Origin: an uncultured Arenicella sp.
GTDB lineage: Bacteria; Pseudomonadota; Gammaproteobacteria; Arenicellales; Arenicellaceae
Reading direction: 5' to 3'
Length of the DNA stretch: 64,000 bases
Assembly (NCBI GenBank): GCA_947499305.1
Contig: CANMNN010000008.1
Location: 62,001-126,000 of the forward strand
The notes beneath the pieces are model-generated. The model ran no database searches and was not told where the DNA came from. It saw nothing but the letters and a program-made list of their open reading frames with translations. Both the position numbers and the translations under genes were made by a program. Each line of letters begins with the position of its first letter. The stretch's first letter is position 1. Below are positions 47,382 to 58,852 of the stretch, piece after piece.

Positions 47382-49049
47382 TTAAGCATTTTGCTCTTGC
47401 TGACGATAGTTAAACCATTGCTGTGCCATGGTTAACACGTTATTAACTACCCAATAAAGCACCAAGCCTTGTGGGAAGCTCATAAACAAGAAGGTTAAGG
47501 CGAATGGCATGATCATCATCACTTTCTTTTGAATGTCGTCCATTGGCGCTGGGTTTAGCTTTTGCATCAAGAACATTGATACACCCATCAATATTGGCAG
47601 CACGTAGTATGGGTCTTTAGCCGACAGATCTACCCACCATAATGCGAATGGCGCGTGGCGCATTTCAACACTCTCGAGCAATACCCAGTAAAGAGCAATG
47701 AACACTGGGATCTGAATCAAAATCGGTAAACAACCACCGGCAGGGTTTACCTTTTCCTTTTTATAAAGCGCCATCATTTCCATTTGGAATTTTTGACGGT
47801 CATCCTTATATCGCTCTTTCAAAGTTGCCATGCGCGGCTGTAACTTCTTCATCTTGCCCATAGAGCGATAGCTCGCTGCAGATAAGGGGTAAAACATGAG
47901 CTTAATAAGTACGGTAAGTAGAATTATCGACCAACCCCAATTGCCTACAACATCGTGAATCCAACTTAAGACAGTAAATAACGGGTCGGCAATGAAAGTT
48001 AGAACACCGTAATCAACCGTTAGGTCGAAGCCTTCAATACCTTCTTTTTCATACTTTTTTAGGCGAGATTGTTCTTTCGAGCCTATGTAAACACGACTGC
48101 TGATTTGACCTTGCATTCCTGCCGGCACACTAGTCGCAGAAGTTGTCCTATATCCGATTCGATACAGACTATTTTGCTTGTTAAAGCCGCTGTAGAACTT
48201 ATAAGTATCGTCGCCCGGCATCCATGTACCAACAAAGTAATGCTGTAACATGGCGACCCAACCACCTTTGTTTTCAAGGTCTAGGTTAGCGTCTTCCATA
48301 TCATCAAAATCATACTTTTGATAATGTTCTTCGGCGTCATAGTAAGCACCACCGGTATAACTTGGTAAACGCCCAAAGCCGCCGCCTGAATCTTTTGGAA
48401 TGCTTCGATTAAATTGACCGTAAAAGTATCCTGACCATGGGGCTGGGCTATTATTATTTACCGTGTAGTCGATATCGATCACATAGCTGTCTTTTGTGAA
48501 CGTGAAAGTCTTTACGAACTCTACGCCTGATTCCGATCGCCAAGTAAGAGGCACTACCACTTTATCTTGACCATCAAGGCGATAGCTTGATACAGCCGAC
48601 TGATATTGCGTAAGGTGGTTTGGCGCCTCTAATATGCCTGATGGTACCAAGCCGTCTTGAGAAACAAAGGTCTCTGATGCAGTCTTTTGCAATAGGGGGA
48701 AACCCTGATCAGGTTGATCTAAAGAAACTGGGTTTTTCTTCAGTTCTAAGCCCTCTATAACGCCGCCCTTGGTATTGATCGTCGCACGCACGATGTCAGT
48801 GTCGATCACAATTAGCGAGGCTGGATCGGTTTGAATTTGTTCAGTTGGAACACTTGGTAAGTCCGATGCCACGCTCGGGACACCTACTGAGCTTTGCTCA
48901 CTTAAAGGCACACTTGGCACACCAGTATCTACAACTTCGGTAGTTACATTAGCGGCCTGATCTAACGCAGAATAATCAATCCATTTGAAGTAAAGGATTG
49001 CGCTAATCGCGACGAGTGAGATTGTAAGTAAATTGCGTTGTATATCCAT
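47382..49049 (-). CDS. yidC: Membrane protein insertase YidC
   Basis: Inserts and folds inner-membrane proteins alone or with SecYEG. 555 residues. An N-terminal helix (LLTISLVAISAILYFKWID) is followed by a large periplasmic beta-sandwich, with YFYGQFNRSIPKDSGGGF in its middle. The conserved five-helix core starts near WSIILLTVLIKLMFYPLSAA and contains the hydrophilic-groove arginine in SYRSMGKMKKLQPR. Between yidD and mnmE in the standard order. Confidence 0.97.
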   Translation of the reverse strand: MDIQRNLLTISLVAISAILYFKWIDYSALDQAANVTTEVVDTGVPSVPLSEQSSVGVPSVASDLPSVPTEQIQTDPASLIVIDTDIVRATINTKGGVIEGLELKKNPVSLDQPDQGFPLLQKTASETFVSQDGLVPSGILEAPNHLTQYQSAVSSYRLDGQDKVVVPLTWRSESGVEFVKTFTFTKDSYVIDIDYTVNNNSPAPWSGYFYGQFNRSIPKDSGGGFGRLPSYTGGAYYDAEEHYQKYDFDDMEDANLDLENKGGWVAMLQHYFVGTWMPGDDTYKFYSGFNKQNSLYRIGYRTTSATSVPAGMQGQISSRVYIGSKEQSRLKKYEKEGIEGFDLTVDYGVLTFIADPLFTVLSWIHDVVGNWGWSIILLTVLIKLMFYPLSAASYRSMGKMKKLQPRMATLKERYKDDRQKFQMEMMALYKKEKVNPAGGCLPILIQIPVFIALYWVLLESVEMRHAPFALWWVDLSAKDPYYVLPILMGVSMFLMQKLNPAPMDDIQKKVMMIMPFALTFLFMSFPQGLVLYWVVNNVLTMAQQWFNYRQQEQNA

Positions 49050-49143
49050 GTTCCAATGAGCTAGTTAGCTGATGTATTTTAGCTTTTATATGGGGCCGTA
49101 TTCTAACCTTAATAGGGGGCGTTAAAACAGGGCAGAAATTAGC

Positions 49144-49404
49144 TTAAGTTTTATTGTTTTGCGAGTCTCGATGTTCAGCACAGTTGTCACTACCAGGTAC
49201 AGGGTCAAAACCTGACCCTCCCCATGGGTGGCATCGGCATAAACGCTTACTCGTAAGCCACAAACCTTTCGTTACACCATGTATTTCCAAGGCTTGGTTC
49301 GCATACTCTGAGCAACTCGGGGCATATCGACAACGATTACCCAAAAAAGGGCTTATCAGTAGGTAATATAGTTTAAAAAGCTTTTGAAAAAAGGAAACTA
49401 GCAT
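49144..49404 (-). CDS. yidD: Membrane protein insertion efficiency factor YidD
   Basis: A small 86-residue membrane-associated protein. The family pattern is complete: [39 protein letters not shown], and the cysteine-containing [18 protein letters not shown]. It lies between rnpA and yidC as in most proteobacteria and has only 25 bases before it. It probably helps YidC-dependent insertion. Confidence 0.95.
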   Translation of the reverse strand: MLVSFFQKLFKLYYLLISPFLGNRCRYAPSCSEYANQALEIHGVTKGLWLTSKRLCRCHPWGGSGFDPVPGSDNCAEHRDSQNNKT

Positions 49405-49429
49405 TCTATCAGGGGCCTTAAATTACTGC

Positions 49430-49903
49430 CTATTTAGCGATTTTTTCGGCGCTTTTACACAACCCTGTTTTTTTGCTTAATTGAGCCTGATGCCAACGTT
49501 GCCACTTCAATACCTTTGACCAAAGCTCGTCTAGGCTTTGCAAACGCTCGTTGCTACTTGCAAGGCGGCTACTAGGCTTTGCGGTAAGCACAAGGCTTAC
49601 ACCCTTAAGCTCTGATTGGCGTAGACGATAGAACTCTCGCATAACGCGCTTCAGGTGATTTCGGTCTACCGCGCGCTTGGATACTTTTTTTGATACCGTA
49701 ACGCCAAGTACATTACTGTCTGAGTTTTCATTAGCAAGCACATTAAACGTGAAGTGCTTACTGCCGCCCCATTGTTTTGATGAGTAGACGCTTTTGAAAT
49801 CAGCAGGGGTTTTCAAGCGTTTGGCTTGAGCTAAACCAAACCGTTTTGATTGCTTGATAGTGTGTGACGACGAAGCAGGTGCTTCTGAAGGAGAGTGGCT
49901 CAT
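49430..49903 (-). CDS. rnpA: Ribonuclease P protein component
   Basis: Protein subunit of RNase P, which matures the 5' ends of tRNAs with the rnpB RNA. 157 residues, longer than the usual 115-125 because of an N-terminal Ser-rich stretch of about 25 residues and a C-terminal tail. The RNR signature is KRAVDRNHLKRVMREFYR. An in-frame internal start after the Ser-rich stretch is not obvious, so I keep the ATG at 49903, preceded by a weak ribosome-binding site. It follows rpmH. Confidence 0.93.
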   Translation of the reverse strand: MSHSPSEAPASSSHTIKQSKRFGLAQAKRLKTPADFKSVYSSKQWGGSKHFTFNVLANENSDSNVLGVTVSKKVSKRAVDRNHLKRVMREFYRLRQSELKGVSLVLTAKPSSRLASSNERLQSLDELWSKVLKWQRWHQAQLSKKTGLCKSAEKIAK

Positions 49904-50015
49904 TTAGGTAAAATAAGCTGTCTTAAAGTTTGTTGGCAAGAATTTGCTAACAAGATAAATATAAAGCTGATACCGCTCTCGTGTATTCAATTACAAGAGC
50001 GGTATCGATCAAACT

Positions 50016-50150
50016 CTATACTGTCAATGCAGCGCGGCCTTTAGCGCGACGAGCATTGATGATAGCGCGACCACTTTTAGTGCGCATACGAGCGCGAAAG
50101 CCGTGAGTACGCTTACGCTTGATTTGACTTGGTTGAAAAGTACGTTTCAT
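50016..50150 (-). CDS. rpmH: 50S ribosomal protein L34
   Basis: A 44-residue, very basic ribosomal protein. The sequence starts [19 protein letters not shown] and ends [10 protein letters not shown], which is diagnostic. The ATG is at 50150 and the TAG at 50016-50018. First gene of the conserved rpmH-rnpA-yidD-yidC-mnmE run, divergent from dnaA. Confidence 0.98.
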   Translation of the reverse strand: MKRTFQPSQIKRKRTHGFRARMRTKSGRAIINARRAKGRAALTV

Positions 50151-50648
50151 TTTAAATAACCTTTATAAAGTCCTAAGTTTTAGAAGTAGCTGTGCTACTC
50201 GTAAAAATAGGCGTTGCTAACTAGTTGCCGATGGCCAAGCTTTTTTATTCATTTGATACCTCACTCGTTTTGCAATCACACACATGTTGCGGCTACATCG
50301 AGAAATAAATCAGACTGTAAAGCAGAATAAAATTAAACAGTTAATTACGCTGTTTCAAAGCTGAGCTTCAAACGGGATGCAAAGGTACTGATTTTGCCGT
50401 TAAGAGTCAACACGATATACGCAATCTTTGAATAAATTTGTCACATCACTTTTACTCAAAAAACTAAGCAAACCATTTGTAAAGCCTAGGCTTAGGGCGG
50501 TATATTGTTCCACCGCTTTATAAGTACAGGCCGATCTAGTGGCCTTCTTTTACCAAAGCGTGAAAATAGAAATAAAAGATGCGATTTACAGGATAATCGT
50601 ATCTTTCTAGTAATTCCCAACACTTCGATTTAATACCGGTTGATCAAC
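50151..50648. promoter_or_regulatory. Divergent rpmH/dnaA intergenic region
   Basis: About 500 AT-rich bases that should hold the rpmH and dnaA promoters. In pseudomonads the main origin lies here, but I see no good match to the DnaA box TTATNCACA in this stretch, in contrast to the dnaA-dnaN spacer. Confidence 0.5.
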
Positions 50649-52001
50649 ATGCAAAATGTCGTCCTATGGGACAAATGTCTATCTAAGCTAGAAGACGAAA
50701 TGGAAGAACGTGATTTTCATACATGGGTTCGTCCTTTGCGTGCAAATAACGCTGATTCAAGCTTAGTACTGTACGCTCCTAATCGCTTTATCAAAGATTG
50801 GTTGACTGACAACTTAGACCAACAACTAAAAACCACCGTGCAACATTTTGCTGGAGAGGGGGCAAGCGTTGTCATCTCGCTGGACTCGCCTGCCACTGTA
50901 CAAACTGAGGCGTCAATTCAAAATATAGTTCTACAGAACACCAGCAACGAAGAACCGAGTCAACAATCTTCACCATTTGGAACCAATGTGTTGAACGCGG
51001 CCTTTACCTTTGAAAACCATATTGAGGGTAAATCAAACCAGATTGCCCGTGCCGCTACCAAGCAGGTTAGTGAAAACCCTGGTGCCGCCTATAATCCTTT
51101 ATTTATATACGGCGGTGTAGGACTCGGTAAAACTCACTTAATGCATGCTGCGGGTAACTTAATTCGACAAAACCGCGAGAACGCGCATGTGGCTTATGTC
51201 CATTCTGAGCGCTTTGTCTCTGACATGGTTAAGTCAATCGAAACAAACAGTATGAACAAGTTTAAGAACTATTATCGTTCGCTTGATGCTCTGCTTATTG
51301 ATGATATTCAGTTCTTTGCCGACAAAGACAAGTCGCAAGAAGAGTTCTTTCATACCTTTAACACTTTACTCGAGACTGGTAGCCAGATAATTCTAACAAG
51401 TGATAAGTTTCCTAAAGAAATCAACAATCTACAGGAAAGATTAATATCTCGATTTGAAAGTGGTTTGACCGTCAGAATTGATCCACCTGAACTCGAAACA
51501 CGAGTTGCGATCCTTAAGAACAAAGCTCGTAAAAATAAGGTTGACCTCAACGATGAAGTTGCATTTTTAGTGGCAAAGAAGATTCGATCTAATGTGCGTG
51601 AACTAGAAGGAGCCCTTCATCGTTTAGTGGCAAGCTCTCGGTTTTCTAATAGAGAAATCGATCTTGATCTCGCTAAAGATACCTTACAGGACCTAACTTT
51701 ATTTCAAGAACGAAAGATTTCGATCGAGAACATTCAAAAAACGGTTGCCGATTTTTTCAATATTCGTGTCGCTGATCTAAAGTCTAAACGCCGCAACCGA
51801 CAAATTGCGCGCCCTCGTCAAATAGCTATGGCTTTAGCAAAAGAGCTTACTAGCATGAGTTTGCCGGATATTGGTGACGCTTTCGGGGGTAGGGATCACA
51901 CAACGGTGATTCACGCTTGTAAAAAAATAGATGAATTAACACGAACAGACTCAAAAATAAAAGAGGACTACGCGACACTGCAAAAGATTTTGTCCGTTTA
52001 A
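50649..52001 (+). CDS. dnaA: Chromosomal replication initiator DnaA
   Basis: AAA+ initiator that binds DnaA boxes and melts the origin. 450 residues. Domain I (KLEDEMEERDFHTWVRPL), a linker of about 70 residues, then the AAA+ domain with Walker A GGVGLGKTHLMHA and Walker B DALLIDDIQFFADKDKS, and the C-terminal HTH with the signature ALAKELTSMSLPDIGDAFGG, followed by RDHTTVIHAC. I use the ATG at 50649; the frame also allows a TTG at 50640. Ribosome-binding site weak. Confidence 0.97.
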   Translation: MQNVVLWDKCLSKLEDEMEERDFHTWVRPLRANNADSSLVLYAPNRFIKDWLTDNLDQQLKTTVQHFAGEGASVVISLDSPATVQTEASIQNIVLQNTSNEEPSQQSSPFGTNVLNAAFTFENHIEGKSNQIARAATKQVSENPGAAYNPLFIYGGVGLGKTHLMHAAGNLIRQNRENAHVAYVHSERFVSDMVKSIETNSMNKFKNYYRSLDALLIDDIQFFADKDKSQEEFFHTFNTLLETGSQIILTSDKFPKEINNLQERLISRFESGLTVRIDPPELETRVAILKNKARKNKVDLNDEVAFLVAKKIRSNVRELEGALHRLVASSRFSNREIDLDLAKDTLQDLTLFQERKISIENIQKTVADFFNIRVADLKSKRRNRQIARPRQIAMALAKELTSMSLPDIGDAFGGRDHTTVIHACKKIDELTRTDSKIKEDYATLQKILSV

Positions 52002-52244
52002 CTAGCCTCATAAAAATCGAGCGACACCTGCTGTTAATAGCCTGTGGATAACTTTGGTATAAATACGGTATTATCAATGAGTAACTTTTATCCACATTTA
52101 ATCCACAGCTTTTCATCAATGTGTGAATAAACTTATCAACAGGCTATTTTTCTCGTAAACTATTGATAGTAAAAGAATTTATAAAGCTATTCGACTTATC
52201 AACGTGCCTAATAGTAAGAGTAATAAAACGATAAACAATCCAAC
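52002..52244. other. oriC: Probable chromosomal origin (oriC) between dnaA and dnaN
   Basis: Several DnaA boxes within about 160 bases: TTATCCACA on the minus strand (52043-52051) and plus strand (52088-52096), a one-off box TAATCCACA (52099-52107), TTATTCACA on the minus strand (52122-52130), and related TTATCAACA (52133-52141) and TTATCAACG (52196-52204). An AT-rich stretch between the last two could be the unwinding element. No such cluster occurs upstream of dnaA. Confidence 0.75.
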
Positions 52245-53351
52245 ATGAATATAAATATACAAAAAGAAACACTGGAAAAGCCACTTTCTCAAATAATAGG
52301 AGTTGTCGAGAAAAGACAAACACTCCCTATTCTTGGCAATGTTTATCTAGAACTTAATCAATCAGTTTTAACACTCGTAGGATCAGACTTAGAAACTGAA
52401 ATAACGACGAAAGTAGAAAACGTAGAAGGCAGTGATGGTAAAACGACAGTCTCTGCAAGAAAGCTTTACGATATCTGTCGTTCACTGCCGAACGAATCTC
52501 AACTATCTTTGATCATTGAGCAAGACAATAAAATGATTGTAAAGGCGGGGAAAAGTCGATTTACTTTACAAACCCTCGGAGCTGACAACTACCCACGTTT
52601 AGAAGAAACACATTGGAAAAACGAATTTACTCTTGAGCAAAATCAGTTAAATAGCCTATTGACTAGAACGTCGTTCTCTATGGCTCAACAAGATGTTCGA
52701 TATTTTTTAAATGGTTTATTGATTGAGATACACAACGACCATATTTTATCGGTTGCAACTGATGGTCATCGACTTGCAAAAACACAAGTAATGGTGGCTC
52801 CATTAGGAATAGAGCAGGTGCAAAGCATCGTTCCCAGAAAAGCAGTTATTGAAATTGGAAAATTTTTAGACGCTAATAGCGACGCTCCTGTTAGCGTCAA
52901 ATTGAATGCGAGTCATATCTCTATTCAATCCGGCAATTTCATGTTTATTTCAAAGCTAATTGATGGACGCTTCCCTGATTATGAAAAGGTTATTCCAGCC
53001 AACTTGGATAAGCATATTATTATAAACAGAGAAAATCTGATTAACATTCTGAGTCGAGCTGCTATTTTGAGTAATGAGAAATTCAGAGGTGTGTCACTAA
53101 GTGTAGACAATAATGTACTGCAAGTTCGTTCTCACAACCCTGATCAAGAACATGCCAAAGATGAAATGGAAGTCTCCTATACGGGTGAAGCGATAGAAAT
53201 AGGCTTCAATGTCAATTATTTGCTTGAGGCTTTAAAGGCATGTGATTCCGAAAATATTGATCTTGGCTTGTTAGATCCTAATACGAGTTGTACTTTTCAT
53301 GCGGAAGAGTCCTCGGATACGCTCTATCTGATTATGCCCATGCGTCTATAG
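52245..53351 (+). CDS. dnaN: DNA polymerase III subunit beta (sliding clamp)
   Basis: Ring-shaped processivity factor; three repeated domains. 368 residues, the standard length. Recognised by KRQTLPILGNVYLELNQ near the N-terminus, YFLNGLLIEIHNDHILSVAT in the second domain, DGHRLAKTQVMV, and the C-terminal TLYLIMPMRL with the family ending MPMRL. A terminator follows the stop. It is downstream of dnaA as in most bacteria, but the spacer is an origin candidate. Confidence 0.97.
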   Translation: MNINIQKETLEKPLSQIIGVVEKRQTLPILGNVYLELNQSVLTLVGSDLETEITTKVENVEGSDGKTTVSARKLYDICRSLPNESQLSLIIEQDNKMIVKAGKSRFTLQTLGADNYPRLEETHWKNEFTLEQNQLNSLLTRTSFSMAQQDVRYFLNGLLIEIHNDHILSVATDGHRLAKTQVMVAPLGIEQVQSIVPRKAVIEIGKFLDANSDAPVSVKLNASHISIQSGNFMFISKLIDGRFPDYEKVIPANLDKHIIINRENLINILSRAAILSNEKFRGVSLSVDNNVLQVRSHNPDQEHAKDEMEVSYTGEAIEIGFNVNYLLEALKACDSENIDLGLLDPNTSCTFHAEESSDTLYLIMPMRL

Positions 53352-53370
53352 GGAAGTATTATCTTAAGAA

Positions 53371-53400
53371 GCCGACCCCCTTTGGGCGTCGGCTTTTTTT
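53371..53400 (+). terminator. Rho-independent terminator after dnaN
   Basis: GCCGAC (53371-53376) pairs with GTCGGC (53388-53393), extended by C/G pairs inside, and seven T follow. It ends the dnaA-dnaN transcript, so gyrB must have its own promoter. Confidence 0.9.
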
Positions 53401-53421
53401 ATGTCAGTAGATATTTCGCCA

Positions 53422-53437
53422 TGTTCCACGTGGAACA
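53422..53437. promoter_or_regulatory. parS: parS site 1
   Basis: TGTTCCACGTGGAACA, a perfect 16-bp palindrome identical to the parS consensus TGTTNCACGTGNAACA. It is a binding and loading site for the ParB encoded at 29395. Located in the dnaN-gyrB spacer, about 1.3 kb from the presumed origin. Confidence 0.97.
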
Positions 53438-53464
53438 CTTTGGGATTTTTCCGGCGCTAATTAG

Positions 53465-53480
53465 TGTTCCACGTGGAACA
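53465..53480. promoter_or_regulatory. parS: parS site 2
   Basis: Second perfect copy of TGTTCCACGTGGAACA, 43 bp (about four helical turns) from the first. Together the two sites fill much of the spacer where recF is normally found. Confidence 0.97.
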
Positions 53481-53580
53481 TATAGGTAGATACCGGCCTG
53501 TTTGGGATAAGCGAATGACGTCATAGTAAGAATAAGACTGGTGCCTCTACAGCTTAAATTTGCTACACTAGGAGCCTTAA

Positions 53581-55986
<2,406 letters not shown>

Positions 55987-56081
55987 TTTTTCTTTATAAA
56001 ATCAATAACTTAAGTTTGTTTTATAGATGATTTTGTCAGTTTTAAGCGCTGTGTCGTAAATCTTTTTTGATGGTGTGTCTC

Positions 56082-56118
56082 AAGCCCCGCTTTAATTTAA
56101 AATTCGGGGCTTATTTTA
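56082..56118 (+). terminator. Terminator after gyrB
   Basis: AAGCCCCG (56082-56089) and CGGGGCTT (56105-56112) form a perfect 8-bp stem with a 15-base AT-rich loop, followed by ATTTTAT. It lies between the convergent gyrB and apaG genes. Confidence 0.8.
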
Positions 56119-56168
56119 TAGAAAATCCTTAGACTATTTATTCAAATAACAATTTAGATCTGAATAAA

Positions 56169-56576
56169 TTAATGCAAAGTTCTAGGTACGCTTAACGTGA
56201 ATCGTGGAACTGTAATCTCAAATTCTAGCGCTAAGTTATCATCCTTCGCTGGATCAGATTTGCAGATCATAAAGTATCGGCCTTCCATCGTACCAATCTC
56301 CGTTTCGAGTACAGCACCGCTCGTATACTGATATGATTTACCGGGTTGAATAACCGGTTGCTCCCCGATTACCCCTTCTCCATATACTTCTTCTATTTTA
56401 CGATTTGAGTCCTGTATGACCCAATGTCGAGACAATAGTTGGCAGGCTTGGTTTGAGTCATTGTGTATCGTGATCGTGTAGAAGAATACGAAACGTTTAC
56501 TTTCAGGCTCGGACTGTTGAGGTACGAACCCTGTTTCGCATGTTACATGTACTAACTCTGATAGTTGATTCGACAT
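56169..56576 (-). CDS. apaG: ApaG domain protein (Co2+/Mg2+ efflux protein ApaG)
   Basis: A 135-residue single-domain beta-sandwich protein. The conserved segment NDSNQACQLLSRHWVIQDSN and the GEGVIGEQPVIQPGKSYQYT, followed by SGAVLETEIGTMEGRYFM, define the family. It is not an enzyme; roles in metal homeostasis have been proposed, without a clear mechanism. It is 31 bases downstream of apaH, as in the usual apaG-apaH pair, although here rsmA is not part of the cluster in this window. Confidence 0.93.
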   Translation of the reverse strand: MSNQLSELVHVTCETGFVPQQSEPESKRFVFFYTITIHNDSNQACQLLSRHWVIQDSNRKIEEVYGEGVIGEQPVIQPGKSYQYTSGAVLETEIGTMEGRYFMICKSDPAKDDNLALEFEITVPRFTLSVPRTLH

Positions 56577-56607
56577 TAGATATTTAGGTATAGCCCAGTT
56601 TAGGCGT

Positions 56608-57438
56608 TTAGCGTTTACTATTACTTTGAGTGTAGAGAGTGATGGGTTTTTTTCTGTTCTTTGGGATTTTAGCCATCGTCATTTCTCTACCCCAAACACA
56701 GCCAGTGTCTAGACATAGAAACTGATTTGAATTTAGTAAGCCAAGTGCAGACCAGTGGCCGAAAACTACTTTGTGGCCATCTAAACCGGCGTTCGGAATA
56801 CTAAACCACGGAACTCTTTTAGAAGTAGACTTTCCGAGATAGCCGCTTTCTGTGTGATCGAGATGGCCATTAGGGCTGCAAAACCGCATCCGTGTAAACG
56901 CGTTAATGGTAAAGCGGCGTTGCTCAGTCTTTGATAAACCCTTAGACCACTTACTAGGCTCGTTGCTATAAATTTTTTTAAGCAGAGCGACGCATTTTTC
57001 TTCGTTTTGGAAAACACTTTCAACATCGGCAGCACGTTTTTTCGCTTTCCTGAGTGACCACCAGGGGTAAATACCTGCGTGGCAGAGGGCCAATCTCCGC
57101 TCTGAATCAATGTGTAACAGAGGCTGCGCACGAAGCCAATTGGCAATTTCCTGAGCGTCGTCGGCGACCAAAATCTTATCTAAGCTGTCATGCTGCCGAG
57201 GTTCACGAACCCCGTAAAGCATCGATAATAGGTGTATATCGTGATTTCCTAGAACACTAACACATTGATTCTTAAGGCTAATTATTAAGCGTAAGGTTTT
57301 AAGCGATTTTGGGCCGCGGTTAACTAAATCGCCAACACATAGCAATGTATCTTTGTTGGTATCAAAGTTAACTTTATCTAGTAGTCGAGCAAGCTGATCA
57401 TAACAACCTTGAATATCACCAACAGCATAGTGAGCCAT
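56608..57438 (-). CDS. apaH: Symmetrical bis(5'-nucleosyl)-tetraphosphatase (ApaH)
   Basis: Metal-dependent hydrolase that splits Ap4A to two ADP and removes NpnN caps from RNA. 276 residues. Metallophosphatase motifs are at the N-terminus: GDIQGCYDQL, then CVGDLVNRGPKS, then VSVLGNHDIHLL, with later histidines in LALCHAGIYP and VVFGHWSALGLL. The catalytic set is complete. It overlaps no neighbour; apaG follows. Confidence 0.95.
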   Translation of the reverse strand: MAHYAVGDIQGCYDQLARLLDKVNFDTNKDTLLCVGDLVNRGPKSLKTLRLIISLKNQCVSVLGNHDIHLLSMLYGVREPRQHDSLDKILVADDAQEIANWLRAQPLLHIDSERRLALCHAGIYPWWSLRKAKKRAADVESVFQNEEKCVALLKKIYSNEPSKWSKGLSKTEQRRFTINAFTRMRFCSPNGHLDHTESGYLGKSTSKRVPWFSIPNAGLDGHKVVFGHWSALGLLNSNQFLCLDTGCVWGREMTMAKIPKNRKKPITLYTQSNSKR

Positions 57439-57471
57439 AAATCTAGAGTACTAATGTTGGTAAGAAAAAGC

Positions 57472-58218
57472 TTAGAAATCTAAATCGTCTTCTGACTGTT
57501 CAGGTGGAGCACCATCGTAGACTACCGACAGCCTATTTTTATCATAGGCTTCTTTCAAGAATAAATAAGGGTCTAGTTGACGTTCTAGTAAGCTATCAGT
57601 GCCTAGAAGGCCCGCACGAGTGTCTATAATACTCAGTGCGTTTAGGCCTGTACGAGCAGCACTGTTATCAGTAATTTCATTAATAGGATAAAAAGCGGCC
57701 GTATCGACTACGCGGCCGAAGCCATCGCGAAGGTTTGTAGGGCCTAACAGAGGCAGCATTATATAAGGGCCGGGCTTGACGCCCCAGGTCGCTAGTGTTT
57801 GACCAAAATCTTCCTTACTTTCAGTAACGTCATAGCTTTTGGCTACATCGAACAGGCCTAATAATCCAATAGTACTGTTTACCGCAAATCGATAGGTAGA
57901 ATTGAGTGCACCATCAACTTTACCTTGAAGAAGGTTGTTGACGATATTAAGAGGTTCGCCGAGGTTGCTGAAAAAGCGCCCGACACTTCTTTCGGCGGGG
58001 TCAGGCACAACGGCGTGATAGGCCTTAGCTACAGGTCTTAATGCTACTTTATCGACCCCATCGTTAAACTTATAAACGCCACGATTCCAAGATGCTAATG
58101 GGTCACTGCTTATTTGTTCAATTGGATCATCGTTTTTACTAAGAGTAGAGCAAGCGCTCAACGCAACCAGCGCTCCAAGCACTAAAACAAAACGGGAAAA
58201 TTTTTCAAATTTATTCAT
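57472..58218 (-). CDS. mlaA: Outer-membrane lipid asymmetry lipoprotein MlaA (VacJ)
   Basis: Outer-membrane lipoprotein that removes phospholipids from the outer leaflet in the Mla pathway. 248 residues. The signal peptide ends in the lipobox LSAC, with the lipidated cysteine at about residue 23. Conserved family segments are NRGVYKFNDGVDKVALRPVA and GPYIMLPLLGPTNLRDGFGR, then ITDNSAARTGL. The other Mla genes are not in this window. Confidence 0.95.
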   Translation of the reverse strand: MNKFEKFSRFVLVLGALVALSACSTLSKNDDPIEQISSDPLASWNRGVYKFNDGVDKVALRPVAKAYHAVVPDPAERSVGRFFSNLGEPLNIVNNLLQGKVDGALNSTYRFAVNSTIGLLGLFDVAKSYDVTESKEDFGQTLATWGVKPGPYIMLPLLGPTNLRDGFGRVVDTAAFYPINEITDNSAARTGLNALSIIDTRAGLLGTDSLLERQLDPYLFLKEAYDKNRLSVVYDGAPPEQSEDDLDF

Positions 58219-58306
58219 GCTAAGGTCCTCATGAGCTTGAAGACCTTATTATAACCGCAGCCATTACTTTGGGTGTCAAGAAATCAGCAAGAATTTCTTA
58301 AGGCGA

Positions 58307-58780
58307 CTATTGTTCGGCTTCCGTTTTTGCTTTTTCAGCTGCTTGGTGTTCCAACTTTTGTTGGTAAAGACCTTCAAAATTGATAGGCGACAACAGTAGC
58401 TGCGGAAAGCCAGCTTTGCCGACCAAATCAGAGACTGCTTCTCGTGCGAACGGTAAAAGAATGTTCGGGCAGGCTATTTCGAGAGCCAGCGGCAAATCGG
58501 CATCAGGCAAACCAATAATATTGAATACACCTGCCTGTTGAACTTCTACTAAAAACCCAGTTTCTTCACCAATTTTAGAGGTGATGGTCATTCCCAAAGT
58601 TACTTCATAGAAGCCATCTTGCTCTAGCTTGCTGGCATGAATGCTTGCATCGACATTTACTTCGGGTGCGCCAGGATCTTTGAGAAAGATGCCGGGTGCA
58701 TTGGGTGACTCTACAGAAATATCTTTAATATAAATTTTGCGGATATCAAAAGTACTTTGCTGTGCTTGTTCTTCAGCCAT
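58307..58780 (-). CDS. secB: Protein-export chaperone SecB
   Basis: Cytosolic tetrameric chaperone that holds preproteins unfolded and delivers them to SecA. 157 residues. The family region KIYIKDISVESPNAPGIF is near the N-terminus, GIFNIIGLPDADLPLALEIACPN-like (GLPDADLPLALEI) in the middle, and LLSPINFEGLYQQ near the end. Downstream of the rhodanese gene; grxC, which often lies between them, is missing. Confidence 0.95.
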   Translation of the reverse strand: MAEEQAQQSTFDIRKIYIKDISVESPNAPGIFLKDPGAPEVNVDASIHASKLEQDGFYEVTLGMTITSKIGEETGFLVEVQQAGVFNIIGLPDADLPLALEIACPNILLPFAREAVSDLVGKAGFPQLLLSPINFEGLYQQKLEHQAAEKAKTEAEQ

Positions 58781-58852
58781 GTTGTTCTCTACTAGTTTTT
58801 AGGTACGAGCCAATGACTCGCGTAGTTCTTGTTGTTATTACTGTATCTTTGC

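Noticed and set aside
50151-50648. Origin upstream of dnaA as in pseudomonads
   Set aside because: No convincing DnaA boxes were seen in this spacer; the cluster is after dnaA instead.
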